DNA from: M3007 sp041741155
GTDB lineage: Bacteria > Bacteroidota > Bacteroidia > Chitinophagales > Saprospiraceae
Assembly (NCBI GenBank): GCA_041741155.1
Contig: JBGSKO010000213.1
Location: 1 to 64,000, forward strand
Length of the DNA: 64,000 bases
Reading direction: 5' to 3'
Positions 34,823 to 42,939 of this stretch are shown here, one piece after another. A program made the translations under genes and the position numbers. The notes beneath the pieces are model-generated. The model worked only from the letters and a program-made list of their open reading frames with translations, was not told the DNA's origin and did no database searches. Numbering within the stretch: position 1 is the stretch's first letter; every line of letters starts with the position of its first letter.

Positions 34823-35476
34823 TTACGGTTTGTCCTTCGTCCCCATCTTCGCCCGCACGAACTCCACGAAAATTGGCAGTACCGATATGCCGATAATTCC
34901 CAAAACAACAATCTCAAAGTTGTCTTTTACGATCTGTAAGCCGCCAAAAAAATAGCCGGCCAAGGTCAGCAGTGACACCCACAAGATACCGCCACCCATA
35001 CAATAGCCGATAAAACGGCGGTACCGCATTTTCCCAACACCTGCCACGAAGGGAGCGAAAGTGCGCACGATGGGCACGAATCGCGCGATAACCAGGGTGC
35101 GGCCCCCATATTTTTCGTAAAAATCCTGCGTCCGCTCAATGTACGAGCGCTTGAGGAACCAGTAATCGCGGGTAAACACTTTGTCACCCAGGTATTTTCC
35201 AAAGAAATAGTTGGTATTGTCGCCCAGGATAGCGGCGCAAAACAAAAGCGGAATGAGCAGCCACACGTTCAAAATACCCGTTTTGGCGGTGATAGCGCCC
35301 GCTGCAAAAAGCAAGGAATCGCCCGGAAGAAAAGGGGTGACGACAAGTCCGGTTTCACAAAAAATGATGAGCGCGAGTAGCAGGTAGGTCATCAACTCGT
35401 AGTCGCGCATGATATTTTCCAAATGAACGTCGAGGTGGCGAAGAATGTCAAAAAACTGGGCGAGCAAATCGAGCAT
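34823..35476 (-). CDS. DedA-family membrane protein
   Basis: A 217-residue inner-membrane protein of the DedA/SNARE-associated family, thought to flip or transport lipid carriers such as undecaprenyl phosphate. It shows the conserved segments ETGLVVTPFLPGDSLLFAAGAI, LGDNTNYFFGKYLG and GGRTLVIARFVPIVRTFAPFVAGVGKM, with the arginines and prolines typical of the re-entrant loops. The start MLDLLAQFFD is chosen; the longer frame overlaps the next gene. The neighbouring endonuclease gene lies 65 nt upstream on the same strand. Confidence 0.93.
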   Translation of the reverse strand: MLDLLAQFFDILRHLDVHLENIMRDYELMTYLLLALIIFCETGLVVTPFLPGDSLLFAAGAITAKTGILNVWLLIPLLFCAAILGDNTNYFFGKYLGDKVFTRDYWFLKRSYIERTQDFYEKYGGRTLVIARFVPIVRTFAPFVAGVGKMRYRRFIGYCMGGGILWVSLLTLAGYFFGGLQIVKDNFEIVVLGIIGISVLPIFVEFVRAKMGTKDKP

Positions 35477-35541
35477 GCTGGAAAGAGAAAATATGAAATG
35501 AAAAGGTCGAAAGGTAAAATCCGGCGCGAAGGTAAGTGTTA

Positions 35542-36645
35542 CTACCATAACACCACCGGCACTACTTGCCGGACCAGTCGCCCATCGTGTTGCGCGCGCA
35601 CATCCAACAGGATCAATTTGCCTTCCAGTCCTTCGGGAGCCTGTATCGTAAAGCGGAATAGACCCTCCTCCGCATACGACACCTCCCAGTTAGCTATTTC
35701 TATACCGAGCATGGATACCAGGCGAAAATGCACTTCTCCAGAAAATGGCAGGTGCATTTCTACCAACCCGTCGCCGCGCATTGGATTGGGCGACACGCGG
35801 AGTTGCAAGGGCGACTTCTCGGGCGAATTGGTCGCTGTGATCTGGCAATTCGGCGACAACTCCGGACAGTACATACGCCGGGCAAGTGTACAGTCGAGCA
35901 CAAATGGATTCGGTTTGTTCTCCTGATACGGCGCGATACGCAGGGTTTTGATGAGTTCTGCGGAGTCTGCCCGGTCCTGGTCGTGCCACTGACACAGGGT
36001 TGAGCGTTGAATATTGAAGAAGTTCTGGTCGGCAGCGAGCGCCTCGGCCGTATACATCGTGTAAAAGTAAAAAATCGCTCGCGCTATGTCGCCTTTCACA
36101 GACTCACGCGGTTCGAATGCGGTGGTAGTGGACTCACTGTACTGATCCTTGTTTTGAGCGGGAATACTCGTAAAAACCTGCGCTTTGTAAAACCACTTCT
36201 GGGTCTGTTGATCCGGGATTTCGGCAAATGGCAAACTGCCGCGAGCTTCGTTCACCGGAATACGGGTAGGGTAGAGGTGGTGCATATCGCTGCGGGCATT
36301 GCCGGTGGAGGCGCCTTTGGACTGCGGGTATGCGTGTTCAGTATTTATCCCAAGTGTACTACCCCCGAGGAAAACATACTGCCGCGGATTTTGCGTGGGA
36401 TCAAGATAAAGCGTATGCCCGGAGTATATACAACGCAGGCTGTCATCGTCAATAGCCAGTACTTTAGCAAAGAGCGTGTCGCGAGCGTTACTGTAGTCCA
36501 GCACCACAACTGGTTTGTACGTGCCGACTACGGCTTGGTATAGCGCTGTTCCGTCGAGATTTTGGAAAACCGGCGTAAAAACCTGGCTGCGCAGTGGGGA
36601 TGAAAAACTTGAAATCAGAAGTAAAAAGAGAAGGTAACGAACCAT
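35542..36645 (-). CDS. secreted endonuclease I-family nuclease with T9SS type A tail
   Basis: A 367-residue extracellular nuclease. After a signal peptide (MVRYLLFLLLISSFSSPLRSQ) comes an endonuclease I domain (PF04231) over about residues 30-245, with the beta-beta-alpha metal motif NTEHAYPQSKG and SDMHHLYPT, then FEPRESVKGDIARAIFYFYTMY. The C-terminal 85 residues (RVSPNPMRGDGLVEMHLPF and on) form a type A T9SS sorting domain. It probably degrades environmental DNA for nutrients. The start chosen avoids a 35-residue upstream extension with no signal character. Confidence 0.92.
   Translation of the reverse strand: MVRYLLFLLLISSFSSPLRSQVFTPVFQNLDGTALYQAVVGTYKPVVVLDYSNARDTLFAKVLAIDDDSLRCIYSGHTLYLDPTQNPRQYVFLGGSTLGINTEHAYPQSKGASTGNARSDMHHLYPTRIPVNEARGSLPFAEIPDQQTQKWFYKAQVFTSIPAQNKDQYSESTTTAFEPRESVKGDIARAIFYFYTMYTAEALAADQNFFNIQRSTLCQWHDQDRADSAELIKTLRIAPYQENKPNPFVLDCTLARRMYCPELSPNCQITATNSPEKSPLQLRVSPNPMRGDGLVEMHLPFSGEVHFRLVSMLGIEIANWEVSYAEEGLFRFTIQAPEGLEGKLILLDVRAQHDGRLVRQVVPVVLW
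36264..36271 (+). other. KOPS-like octamer GGGTAGGG
   Basis: GGGNAGGG match pointing right, inside the endonuclease I gene. Confidence 0.6.
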
Positions 36646-36712
36646 GTCCGAATCATTTAGGGCTGCAAGGTACGGCATTGTCAATACCTGCCTACCGACA
36701 AAGGTTTGCCAT

Positions 36713-36760
36713 AAAAAAATCCGTGCCCGAAAAAGTGTAGTGTCGGGCACGGATTTTTTT
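36713..36760 (-). terminator. strong terminator of yidC
   Basis: An 18-bp perfect stem (36713-36730 with 36743-36760) whose outer part is a run of A/T, around a 12-nt loop. On the - strand it follows the yidC stop codon by 37 nt and separates it from the endonuclease gene. Confidence 0.88.
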
Positions 36761-36797
36761 AAAAGAAAGCCGGGTTTTTGTGAAAAGTAAGACGGAC

Positions 36798-38690
36798 TTA
36801 CTTCTTTCCGGTTCCGCCTTTTTTCGTCTTTTCGTCCTGCACGCGTTGTTGTTCCCGCATCGCAGACTCGAAGCGGTCGCGCCAGCCACCGGTCTTCTTG
36901 GGCCGGTTCTTGTTGGCCTCGAGTTGCAATTTTATTTTTTCATGGTCAATGAAAAACTGCTTGGTGATCACCGTTTGGCCAATATTCAGGATGTTGCTGA
37001 AACACAGGTATAGCGTCAGGCCCGCAGCAAAACTGTTGAAAAAGAACATGAACATGACTGGCATACCGTATTGCATGTATTTCATGACTTTCATTTGTTC
37101 GTTGCCGGACATAGCCGAGCTGTCCATTTGCTTCATAGAGTACCATGTGTACCACAGGGTAGTGGCAACCCAGATCAGCGTGAATGCGCTGATGTGCGTG
37201 CCGAAACCCCAAACATAGAATGGCAATCGGAAGGCAATATCGTAACTGGACAAGTCCGTGGCCCACAGGAAACTTGCCTGACGGAATTCGATAGCTGCCG
37301 GGAAAAAGCGGTACAGTGCAAACCAGATTGGCATTTGCAGGAAAATCGGCATACAACCGCCCAAAGGATTCACTTTGAATTCGCTGTACAGTTTCATGGT
37401 CTCCACAGATACTGCCTGCTGATCGCCGCCGTGTTTCTTGCGCAGCTCATCAATTTTGGGTTTCAGAGCAGCCATTTTGGCCTGGCTGTACACCATACGG
37501 TAAGTGAGCGGGTACAGGAGCAATTTCACGATCAGTGTCAGCAGGAGAATAACAATGCCGGCGCTGCCGACAAACCGAGAGAGAAGATCAAAAATCGGAT
37601 GAATGATCCAGCGGTTGATGGCGCCAAACAAGCTGGAACCGAACGGAATGATATCTTCCAGCGAGACACCATACGCGCGTAAGCGTTCAAATTCATTCGG
37701 CCCGGAATAAATAGTCATGCTGGCCTTGCCATCCTTAAGCGGGATGATCGCCGATGCGCTTACGATTTTCAGATCCGAATCAGCACTGGTCAGGACCACT
37801 GTTTCACCTACAAATTCCCGGAAGGTGAAATTTTGGGCGATGAGCGAGGTATTGAAAAACTGGTTGGAGTGGCTGAACCACTTCACCGGTTGTTCACCAA
37901 GATTTTCGGAGTCGTTGCTCCGGCAGTCACAATAATCAGGATCCTCGCTGTCGGCCTTAAAATATACGGTGGACATGGTCCGCTCGTACTCCTGGTTGCG
38001 CTCCAGTTTGTCCAGGTGGTTTACCCAATTGAGGCGCAAGGTGTTTTGGCCTGGCGCGAGTGCTGACGTAAGCCCTTCGCCACCGATCTGATAATCCAGC
38101 GCGTAATTGTCGGCGCTCAGGGTATAGGTTTGTTCAAAATAGCCCCCTTTGCTGGTGGGCGCCCGGAACGTGACGGTGTTTCCGGATTTGTTTGCCTGGA
38201 AATAAAGATCGCTGGAACTGATTCGATTGGGCGCTCCGGCAGCCGGAATCAGGTACTCAAACCGGTTTTTTTGATCCTCAAGCAGGCGAACCGGGCTGTT
38301 CACATCGTAGCCGGCGCTGTCGAGGTTGATTTTCTCGTAGTTCTTCAGAAAAACTTCTTTGATACGTCCGCCCTTGCTGGTGAAGGTCACGCGCATCAGG
38401 TTGTTTTCAAGGGTGATTTCCTGTTCTTTACCGGTAGCCGCAGGTGCAAAAACACCGTACAAGGCAGTCAGCGCCGATAGCTGTCCGGTTGAGTCCGAGG
38501 GTAGGGTAGGGGCCGGGGTGGACGTGGCGGCCATTGGGGCAGCGGCGGGTTTGTCCCCTGTTTTGGCCGGCTGATCCGTATTTTCTGGCGCGGGTTTGTC
38601 GGGTGCGGAGTACTGCATCCACAAATAAACCAGCAAAAAAATCAGCCCCATGCCGATAATGCTATTCAGATTACTCTGTTTATCTTCCAT
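36798..38690 (-). CDS. yidC: membrane protein insertase YidC
   Basis: Inserts and folds inner-membrane proteins, alone or with SecYEG. At 630 residues it has the long Gram-negative form: an N-terminal membrane helix (IIGMGLIFLLVYLWMQY), a large periplasmic beta-sandwich domain (about 60-350), then the conserved five-helix core with LLLYPLTYRMVYSQAKMAALKPKI, NPLGGCMPIFLQMPIWFALYRFF and the last helix GLTLYLCFSNILNIGQTVI. The C-terminal 45 residues are lysine/arginine-rich, as in YidC proteins that contact ribosomes. Confidence 0.97.
   Translation of the reverse strand: MEDKQSNLNSIIGMGLIFLLVYLWMQYSAPDKPAPENTDQPAKTGDKPAAAPMAATSTPAPTLPSDSTGQLSALTALYGVFAPAATGKEQEITLENNLMRVTFTSKGGRIKEVFLKNYEKINLDSAGYDVNSPVRLLEDQKNRFEYLIPAAGAPNRISSSDLYFQANKSGNTVTFRAPTSKGGYFEQTYTLSADNYALDYQIGGEGLTSALAPGQNTLRLNWVNHLDKLERNQEYERTMSTVYFKADSEDPDYCDCRSNDSENLGEQPVKWFSHSNQFFNTSLIAQNFTFREFVGETVVLTSADSDLKIVSASAIIPLKDGKASMTIYSGPNEFERLRAYGVSLEDIIPFGSSLFGAINRWIIHPIFDLLSRFVGSAGIVILLLTLIVKLLLYPLTYRMVYSQAKMAALKPKIDELRKKHGGDQQAVSVETMKLYSEFKVNPLGGCMPIFLQMPIWFALYRFFPAAIEFRQASFLWATDLSSYDIAFRLPFYVWGFGTHISAFTLIWVATTLWYTWYSMKQMDSSAMSGNEQMKVMKYMQYGMPVMFMFFFNSFAAGLTLYLCFSNILNIGQTVITKQFFIDHEKIKLQLEANKNRPKKTGGWRDRFESAMREQQRVQDEKTKKGGTGKK
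38509..38516 (+). other. KOPS-like octamer GGGTAGGG (first of an overlapping pair)
   Basis: Points right; overlaps a second copy by three bases, inside yidC. Confidence 0.6.
38514..38521 (+). other. KOPS-like octamer GGGTAGGG (second of an overlapping pair)
   Basis: Points right; shares its first GGG with the preceding copy. Confidence 0.6.
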
Positions 38691-38749
38691 TAATTTTTAA
38701 ATGATTTGCGGAGGTAAAACCCAAATGCCTCCTATTCCGTTAAGCGCCG

Positions 38750-38757
38750 CAAAAGTA
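38750..38757 (-). promoter_or_regulatory. -7 promoter element of yidC
   Basis: Reads TACTTTTG on the - strand, matching TAnnTTTG, 59 nt upstream of the ATG. Confidence 0.45.
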
Positions 38758-38886
38758 TGGCAAAACCCGTGGGCGTACTAACTTGCCTGGAAGATTCTCC
38801 ATAAGGTTAGACCAGAGTCGGGAGGCTGTCTATCAGTATGGTATTTGTCGGGTTCAACTCTTGTTACAATTCCTTCAAGCACTTGC

Positions 38887-38932
38887 TTTGTTTTGAACAC
38901 ATTCCTCGCCCTACCTTTGCGGCTCAATTTTT
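38887..38932 (+). promoter_or_regulatory. promoter of nspC, sharing 23 bp with argS
   Basis: TTTG at 38887-38890, a 21-nt spacer and TACCTTTG at 38912-38919. Bases 38910-38932 are identical to those at the argS promoter. Confidence 0.65.
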
Positions 38933-38965
38933 ATTAACCCCGCTTGACTTTTACAACCCACACGC

Positions 38966-40108
38966 ATGGACATTTCCAAAATCCCATCCCCCAGCTTTGT
39001 ACTCGACGAGGCTTTGCTGCGCAAAAACCTCCAGTTGATAGACCGCGTACAACACGAAGCCGGAGTACAAATCATCCTCGCATTCAAGGGGTTCGCCATG
39101 TGGAGCGCGTTCCCGTTGGTGCGGCAGTACTTGAGTGGCGCTACCGCATCTTCGCTGAGCGAGGCGCGACTCTGTTTCGAGGAAATGCACACCAAAGCGC
39201 ATACGTACTCCGTGGCCTATATGCCCCGGGAGTTCGGGCAAATCATGAAATATTCGAGCCATATCACGTTCAATTCGCAGGCGCAGTATCGGCGGTATCG
39301 CAGGCGTTTGGAAAAACACCCGGAGAAAATAAGTCCGGGTATCCGGGTGAATCCGGAGTGGTCGCCTGTCGGTACGGCGCTGTATAATCCCGCCTCGCCG
39401 GGGTCGCGCCTGGGCGAGGTAGTCGAAAACTTTAAAAATGGTTTACCCGAAGGCGTCGAGGGGCTGCACTTTCACACCCTTTGCGAGAGCAGCAGTTTTG
39501 ATTTGGAAAAAACGCTTGAGCAGTTCGAGCTGCGCTTCGGCAAATTTTTGCCCGGGCTAAAATGGGTGAATTTTGGTGGCGGGCACCTGATGACCCGGCA
39601 GGGTTATGATGTGGAGCACCTCATTGGTGTATTGCGCGCCTTTCGGGCGCGGTACCCGCATTTACACGTAATTCTGGAACCCGGCAGCGCGATTGCCTGG
39701 GAGACGGGCGTGCTGGTAGCGAGCGTGCTGGATATCATCAAAAACAAAGGCGTTCGCACGGCAATTCTCGATGTTTCCTTCACTGCGCACATGCCTGATA
39801 CCCTCGAAATGCCATACCGCCCGCGTGTACGCCACGCCAATGCGGAACCAACACCGGCGGACAAACACCAATACCGCCTCGGTGGGGTCAGTTGCCTGAG
39901 CGGTGACTTCATGGCCGAGTATGCATTTGAACATCCGCTGAAAGTGGGGCATAAGATCGTGTTTGAAGATATGATCCACTACACGATGGTCAAAACCACC
40001 ACTTTCAACGGAGTCACGCATCCCGCTATCGCGATTTGGCGAGAAGAAGGGCGCCTTGATGTGGTAAAAAAATTCGGTTACCGCGATTACAAAAACCGGC
40101 TTTCCTAA
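38966..40108 (+). CDS. nspC: carboxynorspermidine/carboxyspermidine decarboxylase
   Basis: PLP enzyme of the alanine-racemase/ornithine decarboxylase fold that decarboxylates carboxy(nor)spermidine to spermidine or norspermidine, the last step of the alternative polyamine route. The 380-residue length fits. The PLP lysine is in LAFKGFAMWSAFPLVRQYLSG; other family blocks are ASSLSEARLCFEEM, GLHFHTLCE, WVNFGGGHLMTRQGYD, LEPGSAIAWETG and CLSGDFMAEY. The partner carboxyspermidine dehydrogenase is not in the window. Confidence 0.95.
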   Translation: MDISKIPSPSFVLDEALLRKNLQLIDRVQHEAGVQIILAFKGFAMWSAFPLVRQYLSGATASSLSEARLCFEEMHTKAHTYSVAYMPREFGQIMKYSSHITFNSQAQYRRYRRRLEKHPEKISPGIRVNPEWSPVGTALYNPASPGSRLGEVVENFKNGLPEGVEGLHFHTLCESSSFDLEKTLEQFELRFGKFLPGLKWVNFGGGHLMTRQGYDVEHLIGVLRAFRARYPHLHVILEPGSAIAWETGVLVASVLDIIKNKGVRTAILDVSFTAHMPDTLEMPYRPRVRHANAEPTPADKHQYRLGGVSCLSGDFMAEYAFEHPLKVGHKIVFEDMIHYTMVKTTTFNGVTHPAIAIWREEGRLDVVKKFGYRDYKNRLS

Positions 40109-40110
40109 AC

Positions 40111-40242
40111 TTACCGGAAGATAAAGTACATCAGCACCATCAGTGCCACGGTCGCTAACACCACGATCACCAGAAAGTTACGCATTTCTGCTTGGTCTTT
40201 GTCGTTCCGACGTTGTTTGCTAAACTTCTGCTTGATTGACAT
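40111..40242 (-). CDS. 43-residue single-helix membrane protein
   Basis: Encodes MSIKQKFSKQRRNDKDQAEM followed by RNFLVIVVLATVALMVLMYF and IFR: a basic cytoplasmic head and one membrane helix to the C-terminus. It starts 40 nt behind the peptide-transporter gene on the same strand and ends two bases from the nspC stop. Short leading-frame length means most gene callers would miss it. The clean composition and placement suggest a real gene, perhaps a partner of the transporter, but this is inference. Confidence 0.6.
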   Translation of the reverse strand: MSIKQKFSKQRRNDKDQAEMRNFLVIVVLATVALMVLMYFIFR

Positions 40243-40282
40243 AATTCGTTGGTTTATAATTGTTAATTCAGATTATCTGCGA

Positions 40283-41923
40283 TCAAACGAGGCCTTGTTC
40301 CCGAAACAAGCGGTTCAGCCAACGCAACATCAGGAACAATGCCAGGGCCGCAATAATCAGCAAGATAAAGTTGACCCAGAAAAAGTCGGCTTTGTTGTCG
40401 TAGCGATCCCACATCGTGGCCAGTACGCCGCTGAGTTTGTTGCCGATAGAGGTTGCAAGTTGCCAGCCCCCCATCATCAGACCCGCTATCCGGGCGGGCG
40501 CCATTTTGGATACCATGGATAGCCCCATGGGACTGAGGCACAGTTCGCCGACAGTGACCACGCCGTAGGTGGCTACAATCCACCAAACAGAGGCTTTTTC
40601 CGCACCGTTATGGCATGCGTACACCCCCCACACCGTCACCAAAGTTGACAAGGCGGTGATCACCAGGCCCAGGCCGATCTTGCCCGGGGTGGTCGGCTCC
40701 CGTTTTCGTTTTCGCAAAAATCCGAAAAACCACACCACCAGCGGAGTAAGCACGATCACGAAGAAAGGATTGACGGACTGGTAAATTTCTGTCGAGACTA
40801 ATTTGACAGTTTCCCCCGGGCCAGGTCGTTCGGCCTCCGGCACATTCAGGAAGTAAGGGTGCACGGTGGTTCCCGTTGCGATTTTTCCGGTTTCAGGGTC
40901 TTTATGGGTGCGGAATTGCTCATCGTAAAGAGGGTACGTACCTGGTTCTGTGCTTACTTCCTGCACCATACCCATGAATCGGGCAGGGTCTTCCTGCCAG
41001 GCAGGCATGGAGCGATCGGTGTAAAACTCGGCCCAGGTCGTGAGTGCCGTTCCGTTTTGTTTGAATACGGCCCAAAACACGATGACCACGGCATAAATGG
41101 ACAAAAGAGCTTTGATACGGGGCTTTTCAGCGGGTGTGGCCTTCCAGAGAATCCACAAGAAAAATCCGACCACAGGTAGTGAACCAAAAATAAATGCGTC
41201 GGTGGAATCGGATCCGAGCAGGTTGCCGGGGATGTTCCAGGCCGAAAATCCGGTGATAATTGCCGGTAACAGCACGGAAGAGAGTAGGGTCACAACTCCA
41301 GCTTCTGCCGGATTAGCCTCCTTGCGTACGTCAGCATGGGCGATATGGCGCGAACCGCTCAGGAATACTGCCACGCCAATGAACATCCCGATACCTGCTG
41401 CTGCGAAGGCATACCCCCAACCGTAGTTGTTGCGCAGATACGCAGCCACGAAGTTGCACACGAGGGCCCCAATGTTGATGCCCATGTAAAAGATGTTATA
41501 GCCATCGTCTTTCTTGGCCTTGTACTGCTCCTCGTTGTAGAGATTCCCCAGCAATGTCGAGATATTGGGCTTGAAAAAGCCATTACCCAGGATCATCACG
41601 AACATGGAGAAATAGAACGTGGTCAGGTTGTTGGGAATAGCCAGAAGCAAATAGCCGATCCCCATCAGCACGCCCCCCAGTGCGATACTTCGCCGGTACC
41701 CCAACACCCGGTCGGCTAAAAGACCGCCGATAAAAGGCGTGACATAAACCAGAGCAATGAATGTCCCGTAAATATCCGAGGCGGTTGCCCGCTCAAAAGC
41801 AAGCCCTCCGGCTTGCGTATCGGTCATGTACAAGAAAAAAATGCCGATCATCAGGTAATAGCCGAAGCGTTCCCACATCTCGGTGAAAAACAGGTAGGGT
41901 AATCCAGCAGGGTGTTGGCGCAT
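40283..41923 (-). CDS. POT-family proton-coupled oligopeptide transporter
   Basis: Inner-membrane major-facilitator protein of 546 residues taking up di- and tripeptides with protons. The diagnostic ExxERFxYY motif appears as EMWERFGYY near the N-terminus; FIGGLLADRVLGYRRSIALGG, GNGFFKPNISTLLGNLY and FYMGINIGALVCNF are the other POT signatures. About 12-14 helices are predicted, with a longer loop (about 315-375) between the halves. The 43-residue membrane protein gene follows 40 nt downstream. Confidence 0.95.
   Translation of the reverse strand: MRQHPAGLPYLFFTEMWERFGYYLMIGIFFLYMTDTQAGGLAFERATASDIYGTFIALVYVTPFIGGLLADRVLGYRRSIALGGVLMGIGYLLLAIPNNLTTFYFSMFVMILGNGFFKPNISTLLGNLYNEEQYKAKKDDGYNIFYMGINIGALVCNFVAAYLRNNYGWGYAFAAAGIGMFIGVAVFLSGSRHIAHADVRKEANPAEAGVVTLLSSVLLPAIITGFSAWNIPGNLLGSDSTDAFIFGSLPVVGFFLWILWKATPAEKPRIKALLSIYAVVIVFWAVFKQNGTALTTWAEFYTDRSMPAWQEDPARFMGMVQEVSTEPGTYPLYDEQFRTHKDPETGKIATGTTVHPYFLNVPEAERPGPGETVKLVSTEIYQSVNPFFVIVLTPLVVWFFGFLRKRKREPTTPGKIGLGLVITALSTLVTVWGVYACHNGAEKASVWWIVATYGVVTVGELCLSPMGLSMVSKMAPARIAGLMMGGWQLATSIGNKLSGVLATMWDRYDNKADFFWVNFILLIIAALALFLMLRWLNRLFREQGLV
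40981..40988 (+). other. KOPS-like octamer GGGCAGGG
   Basis: GGGNAGGG match with N = C, pointing right, inside the POT gene. Confidence 0.55.
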
Positions 41924-42014
41924 AAAATTGTTTATGAACGTGTGAAGGATTCAGGAAGGTTAATCGTAACCCGTCAAACAAATGGGTGCGGCAAAAATAG
42001 GTGCAAATGAAAGT

Positions 42015-42043
42015 TTTGCAAGAAAAGGGCTGTCATATCTTTA
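42015..42043 (+). promoter_or_regulatory. candidate promoter of the 152-residue secreted protein
   Basis: TTTG at 42015-42018, a 17-nt spacer and TATCTTTA (one mismatch to TAnnTTTG), 39 nt before the ATG. Confidence 0.35.
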
Positions 42044-42082
42044 CGGCTTCTTTTTACCGTGTTATTGAAATCAGATTTTACC

Positions 42083-42541
42083 ATGAAGCATAAAATCGTG
42101 TTGCTCTTGCTGACAATCCAGATCGGGCTGTCATTTGCTGTCTTTGCGCAGCAACCCGTCCCTAAGCCCACACCCCCGTCACCCGGCCCTTCCTTTGAAC
42201 CACAGGCTATTGCGACAGAGGATAGTGTTCTGGTGACGGTCGTACTCAAACACCAACAAGGAAAAAACTTGCAAGAAATGCGGCGGGTATTGGAGGCTCA
42301 GGGTTTCTGGGATATGTTCCCGCCACAGGATGCACGGGTGGTATCCTGGACCCTGGCGATGGGATTGGGGCACGTTGTTGTACTGCAAGTACCCGTGAGC
42401 GGCGTTCGCCGGCTCAACCTGGCTATCGAAAATGGCGCCTGGGGCGCTTTTGAATCGGAGTTTTACTTGTCGTACAACTACCAGTCCATTTGGCAGGAGT
42501 ACATCGAAAAACGGGAAGCCGCGAAGGATGATCGAAACTAA
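42083..42541 (+). CDS. small secreted protein of unknown function
   Basis: A 152-residue protein with a signal peptide (MKHKIVLLLLTIQIGLSFAVFAQ) and a proline-rich spacer (PVPKPTPPSPGPSFEP). The remaining domain (VLVTVVLKHQQGKNLQEMRRVLEAQGFWDMFPP through LNLAIENGAWGAFESEFYLSYNY) has a beta-alpha-beta pattern resembling a ferredoxin-like fold; I do not recognise a family. It converges on msrB with 8 nt between stops. Confidence 0.78.
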   Translation: MKHKIVLLLLTIQIGLSFAVFAQQPVPKPTPPSPGPSFEPQAIATEDSVLVTVVLKHQQGKNLQEMRRVLEAQGFWDMFPPQDARVVSWTLAMGLGHVVVLQVPVSGVRRLNLAIENGAWGAFESEFYLSYNYQSIWQEYIEKREAAKDDRN

Positions 42542-42549
42542 AGGGGACC

Positions 42550-42939
42550 TTAGTCGGCCTTTGGGGGAGCCGGTACAAATCGGATGGACAGTGAATTGAC
42601 GCAATGCCGTGTGTTCTTTGCGGTCATGCGTTCGCCGTGGAAAACATGGCCGAGATGCCCGCCGCAGTTCGCGCACATAATCTCGATTCGGCGCATGCCC
42701 AACGTGCGGTCCTCTTCATGCACCACCGCACCGGGAATCTCGTCGTCGAAAGAAGGCCATCCGCATCCGCTGTCGAATTTATCCGCCGCCTGGTACAGCG
42801 GGGCATTGCAGCGGCGACAAATAAACAGACCCGCGCCGTGGTGATTCCAGTATTCGCCGGTGAAGGGGCGTTCGGTACCTTTCTGTCCGATGACGTATTC
42901 CTCTTCGGGCGTGAGCGTATTCCAGTGTTTTTCAGTCAT
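42550..42939 (-). CDS. msrB: peptide-methionine (R)-S-oxide reductase
   Basis: Reduces R-methionine sulfoxide in proteins. At 129 residues it is a single MsrB domain. Zinc ligands are Cys41/Cys44 (CRRC) and Cys89/Cys92 (CANC); the catalytic cysteine is Cys113 in RHCVNSLS. No signal peptide is present, so it acts in the cytoplasm. Its ATG overlaps the TAA of the tolC-like gene (TAATG), so translation is probably coupled. Confidence 0.95.
   Translation of the reverse strand: MTEKHWNTLTPEEEYVIGQKGTERPFTGEYWNHHGAGLFICRRCNAPLYQAADKFDSGCGWPSFDDEIPGAVVHEEDRTLGMRRIEIMCANCGGHLGHVFHGERMTAKNTRHCVNSLSIRFVPAPPKAD

Noticed and set aside
37156..41900. Near-matches to the octamer (for example GGGTAGTG near 37156 and AGGTAGGG near 41893, and reversed CCCTACCT near 38909).
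   Set aside because: They miss one fixed base of GGGNAGGG and were left out of the polarity count so that the rule stays strict on both strands.
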